From NCBI RefSeq assembly GCF_004684905.1, contig NZ_SRJC01000005.1:62001-126000 (forward strand): 64,000 bases of DNA, in the 5' to 3' direction. This document shows positions 61,914 through 64,000 of the stretch, in pieces. Origin of the DNA: Halobacillus salinus (GTDB taxonomy: Bacteria > Bacillota > Bacilli > Bacillales > Halobacillaceae). The notes beneath the pieces were generated by a model. That model was not told the DNA's origin. It saw nothing but the letters and a program-made list of their open reading frames with translations, and did no database searches. Numbering within the stretch: the first letter of the stretch is position 1; each line of letters starts with the position of its first letter. The position numbers were made by a program, and so were the translations under genes.

Positions 61914-63065
61914 ATGACGAATTTAAAACAACAAACCATTTCTGCACACGGTGGCGAACTGATCAACCGCGTTGATGAGTCAGCAAAGCAAAAAGCAGAA
62001 TCGTTAAAGCAACTTACCGTTTCTAACTGGGCTGTATCTGACCTGGAATTGATCGGTATCGGTGGCTTCAGCCCACTACAAGGTTTCATGAGCGAGAAAG
62101 ATTATACACGCGTCGTGGAAGAACTTCGCCTAGCTGACGGAACGGTTTGGAGTATTCCGATCACGCTTCCTGTAACAGAAGAAGAAGCGGAGACAGTACA
62201 AGTCGGTGAAGAAGTAGCGCTTAAAGGTGAAGACGGTATTACTTACGGTATCATCGAAGTACAAGAGAAATACCGTTACGATAAAGAGAAAGAAGCACAA
62301 AACGTCTATGGAACAACAGACGAGGCACACCCTGGTGTGAAGAAAGTATTCGAAAAAGGCAACGTCTACCTTGGCGGACCGATTACACTAGTCAATCGTC
62401 CAAGCCACGGTCAATTCGAAGATTATTACCTAGATCCAGCAGAGACGCGTCAGCTGTTCGCGGACCTTGGTTGGAAGACAGTTGTCGGTTTCCAAACACG
62501 TAACCCGGTTCACCGTGCACACGAGCACATCCAGAAGACAGCCCTAGAAGCAGTCGACGGTCTATTGTTGAATCCGTTGGTAGGGGAAACGAAGTCTGAT
62601 GATATCCCTGCTGATGTCCGTATGGAGAGTTACGAAACAATTCTGAAGAACTATTACGTAGATGATCGTGTACGTCTTGTCATTTATCCAGCTGCGATGC
62701 GTTATGCGGGACCACGTGAGGCGATCCTTCACGCGACAGTACGTAAGAACTACGGTTGCACGCACTTTATCGTCGGTCGTGACCATGCTGGTGTAGGCGA
62801 CTACTACGGCACTTACGATGCACAGGAACTTATCAGTCAGTACGAAGATGAACTTGGTATCGGTATCTTCAAGTTCGAGCACGCTTTCTACTGCACCGTT
62901 TGTGAGAACATGGCTTCTGCAAAGACATGCCCTCACGATAAAGAAAACCACGTTCACTTAAGTGGTACGAAAGTCCGTGAACTTCTACGTAACGGCGAGC
63001 GTCCACCGAAAGAATTCTCTCGTCCTGAGGTAGCGGATGTTCTGATCAAAGGAATGAAGAACTAA
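61914..63065 (+). CDS. sat: Sulfate adenylyltransferase (ATP sulfurylase, Sat type)
   Basis: A 383-residue homomeric ATP sulfurylase making adenosine 5'-phosphosulfate. The active-site motifs [11 protein letters not shown] (about 194-204) and [17 protein letters not shown] (about 288-304) are complete, and a four-cysteine/His cluster ([15 protein letters not shown], about 323-337) is of the Sat type. There is no fused APS kinase domain. The ATG follows AATGGAGGTTCTATCGT, and a TATAAT at 61864-61869 may be its own -10. In this location, next to a sulfotransferase-bearing polysaccharide operon, it probably feeds PAPS synthesis as well as or instead of cysteine synthesis. Confidence 0.94.
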   Translation: MTNLKQQTISAHGGELINRVDESAKQKAESLKQLTVSNWAVSDLELIGIGGFSPLQGFMSEKDYTRVVEELRLADGTVWSIPITLPVTEEEAETVQVGEEVALKGEDGITYGIIEVQEKYRYDKEKEAQNVYGTTDEAHPGVKKVFEKGNVYLGGPITLVNRPSHGQFEDYYLDPAETRQLFADLGWKTVVGFQTRNPVHRAHEHIQKTALEAVDGLLLNPLVGETKSDDIPADVRMESYETILKNYYVDDRVRLVIYPAAMRYAGPREAILHATVRKNYGCTHFIVGRDHAGVGDYYGTYDAQELISQYEDELGIGIFKFEHAFYCTVCENMASAKTCPHDKENHVHLSGTKVRELLRNGERPPKEFSRPEVADVLIKGMKN

Positions 63066-63080
63066 AGGCAGGAGCCACTC

Positions 63081-64000
63081 ATGACATTCGAGATGTTTTT
63101 AGTCATCTTTATTATCTTACTGATGCTGGTCGGGTTATTTTTTGAAATTGCCCGGCCAGATCTTTTAGTATTCTTTGCTTTGTTTTTATTCATCATGCTC
63201 GGCGTCGTCTCCACAGAGGAGGCGCTTGTCGGCTTTTCCAATGAGGGCGTCTTTACGATTGCTCTCCTTTTCATTATTGCGAGTGTGTTTGAACGGAGTG
63301 GACTGGTAGAACGGTTCATTACGTATTTCCTCAGAAAAGCGAAGTCGAACCGTGGTGCACTCTCAAGGTTACTCGTTCCGATTTCCGTCTTGTCGGCTTT
63401 TCTCAACAATACGCCGATTGTAGCAACATTGACGCCGATTGTGCGTAAGTGGGCATCAGACCATGACGTATCACCGTCTAAATTTTTGATTCCGATTTCG
63501 TATGCATCGATTCTCGGCGGAACGATTACGTTGATGGGTACATCGACGAACTTGGTGATTCATGGCCTATTGCTAGACAACGGCTTAGCAGGTTTCTCCT
63601 TCTTCGAGCTAGCTATCGTCGGTCTCCCAATTACATGTTTGGGGCTCCTATATCTAGTGCTGGCAGGGCCGAAAGTGCTCCCAGATCATAGAAGTTTAAT
63701 TGAAAAGGTTAATGAGAATACGAAGGATTATTTGAGTGAACTGGTCGTTCAATCAGATTTTCCGTATATCGGCAAGACGATTGAAGAAGCCTCACTTCGT
63801 AACCTCAAAGGACTTTATTTAATTGAAATCTTCCGAGAAGGAGATTTGATTAGCCCAGTCACACCGGAAACTGTTATTCACGATGGAGATCGTCTTATCT
63901 TTACAGGTATGATTTCCACGATAGCAGAACTGCAGAACCGTAAAGGTTTGATGCTGGATACAGGAACAGATTTGTCGCTTGAGAAGTTGAAGAACAAACG
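63081..64000 (+). CDS. SLC13 family anion permease with RCK-C domain (partial, 5' part)
   Basis: 306 codons are visible and the 3' end lies beyond the window. The ATG at 63081 follows GGCAGGAGCCACTC, 15 bases after sat. The sequence has several hydrophobic helices, SAFLNNTPIVATLTPIVRKW (about 105-124) and ILGGTITLMGTSTNLVIHGL (about 146-165), the two hairpin signatures of the DASS/SLC13 fold. A TrkA-C-type domain starts near residue 222 (SDFPYIGKTIEEASLRNL). Relatives next to sat genes in bacteria act as sulfate permeases, so sulfate uptake is the likely role. Confidence 0.87.
   Translation, partial: MTFEMFLVIFIILLMLVGLFFEIARPDLLVFFALFLFIMLGVVSTEEALVGFSNEGVFTIALLFIIASVFERSGLVERFITYFLRKAKSNRGALSRLLVPISVLSAFLNNTPIVATLTPIVRKWASDHDVSPSKFLIPISYASILGGTITLMGTSTNLVIHGLLLDNGLAGFSFFELAIVGLPITCLGLLYLVLAGPKVLPDHRSLIEKVNENTKDYLSELVVQSDFPYIGKTIEEASLRNLKGLYLIEIFREGDLISPVTPETVIHDGDRLIFTGMISTIAELQNRKGLMLDTGTDLSLEKLKNK

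Noticed and set aside
1-64000. CRISPR arrays, rRNA, tRNA and known riboswitches
   Set aside because: No regularly spaced short repeats, no tRNA cloverleaf with CCA-end signals, no rRNA-like blocks and no recognised riboswitch core were seen. The repeats present are palindromic and irregularly spaced.

Overview
The window looks like chromosome from a moderately halophilic, endospore-type Bacillaceae (Halobacillus/Thalassobacillus/Pontibacillus-like). The reasons are purine-rich Bacillus-type ribosome binding sites, CcpA-type cre sites, and homologues of SinR, BmrA, KtrD, TagO, YjfB, immune inhibitor A and IDEAL-domain proteins. The predicted proteins are rich in Asp and Glu. This placement is inference; no rRNA or tRNA gene is present to anchor it.

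Layout. 1-5.8 kb: a partial YjfB gene, an unknown protein, and an RND efflux pair (lipoprotein adaptor plus HAE1-type pump). 5.9-8.2 kb: a surface protein with a duplicated helical domain and an MPDTG sorting signal, followed by a class-F-like sortase fused to a fibronectin III domain. 8.5-11.3 kb: a BmrA-like ABC exporter translationally coupled to a HEPN-like/CBS fusion, divergent from a SinR homologue. 11.7-16.7 kb: a cre-controlled sugar catabolic cluster (ThuA-like protein, two Gfo/Idh/MocA dehydrogenases, two TIM-barrel isomerases). 17-24.2 kb: immune inhibitor A protease, a sigma factor paired with a second ClpP, a 252-bp tandem repeat, KtrD, a small membrane protein and a ROK sugar kinase. 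24.3-34.3 kb: a galactoside locus (ROK repressor, ABC importer, GH36 alpha-galactosidase, aldose-epimerase-like protein, GH42 beta-galactosidase). 34.3-41.4 kb: small or ordinary genes mixed with repeats, including two divergent sigma-like genes. 42-45.4 kb: hom-thrC-thrB. 46.1-48.7 kb: LacI regulator and sucrose-type PTS permease. 49.3-52 kb: manA and a phosphoglucomutase. 52.5-53.4 kb: an IDEAL-domain protein and a 41-residue ORF. 53.7-64 kb: a surface polysaccharide cluster that also carries a sulfotransferase, ATP sulfurylase and an SLC13 anion permease, cut by the window end.

Two things stand out. First, the last 10 kb combine a Wzx/Wzy-type polysaccharide assembly line (TagO, MurJ-like flippase, polymerase, GT4, PssD/PssE pair, GalU) with a PAPS-type sulfotransferase and the first enzyme of sulfate activation. 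The simplest reading is a sulfated exopolysaccharide or sulfated wall glycan, which is unusual for Gram-positive bacteria. Second, the intergenic regions hold at least ten copies of a roughly 170-bp palindromic, MITE-like repeat. Most copies have a GGTT(C/T)TGTT-type terminal inverted repeat, and some are joined into a 412-bp composite. Other REP-like palindromes sit against stop codons. Also notable is a manA gene whose reading frame, ribosome binding site and family alignment all point to an ATC start codon.
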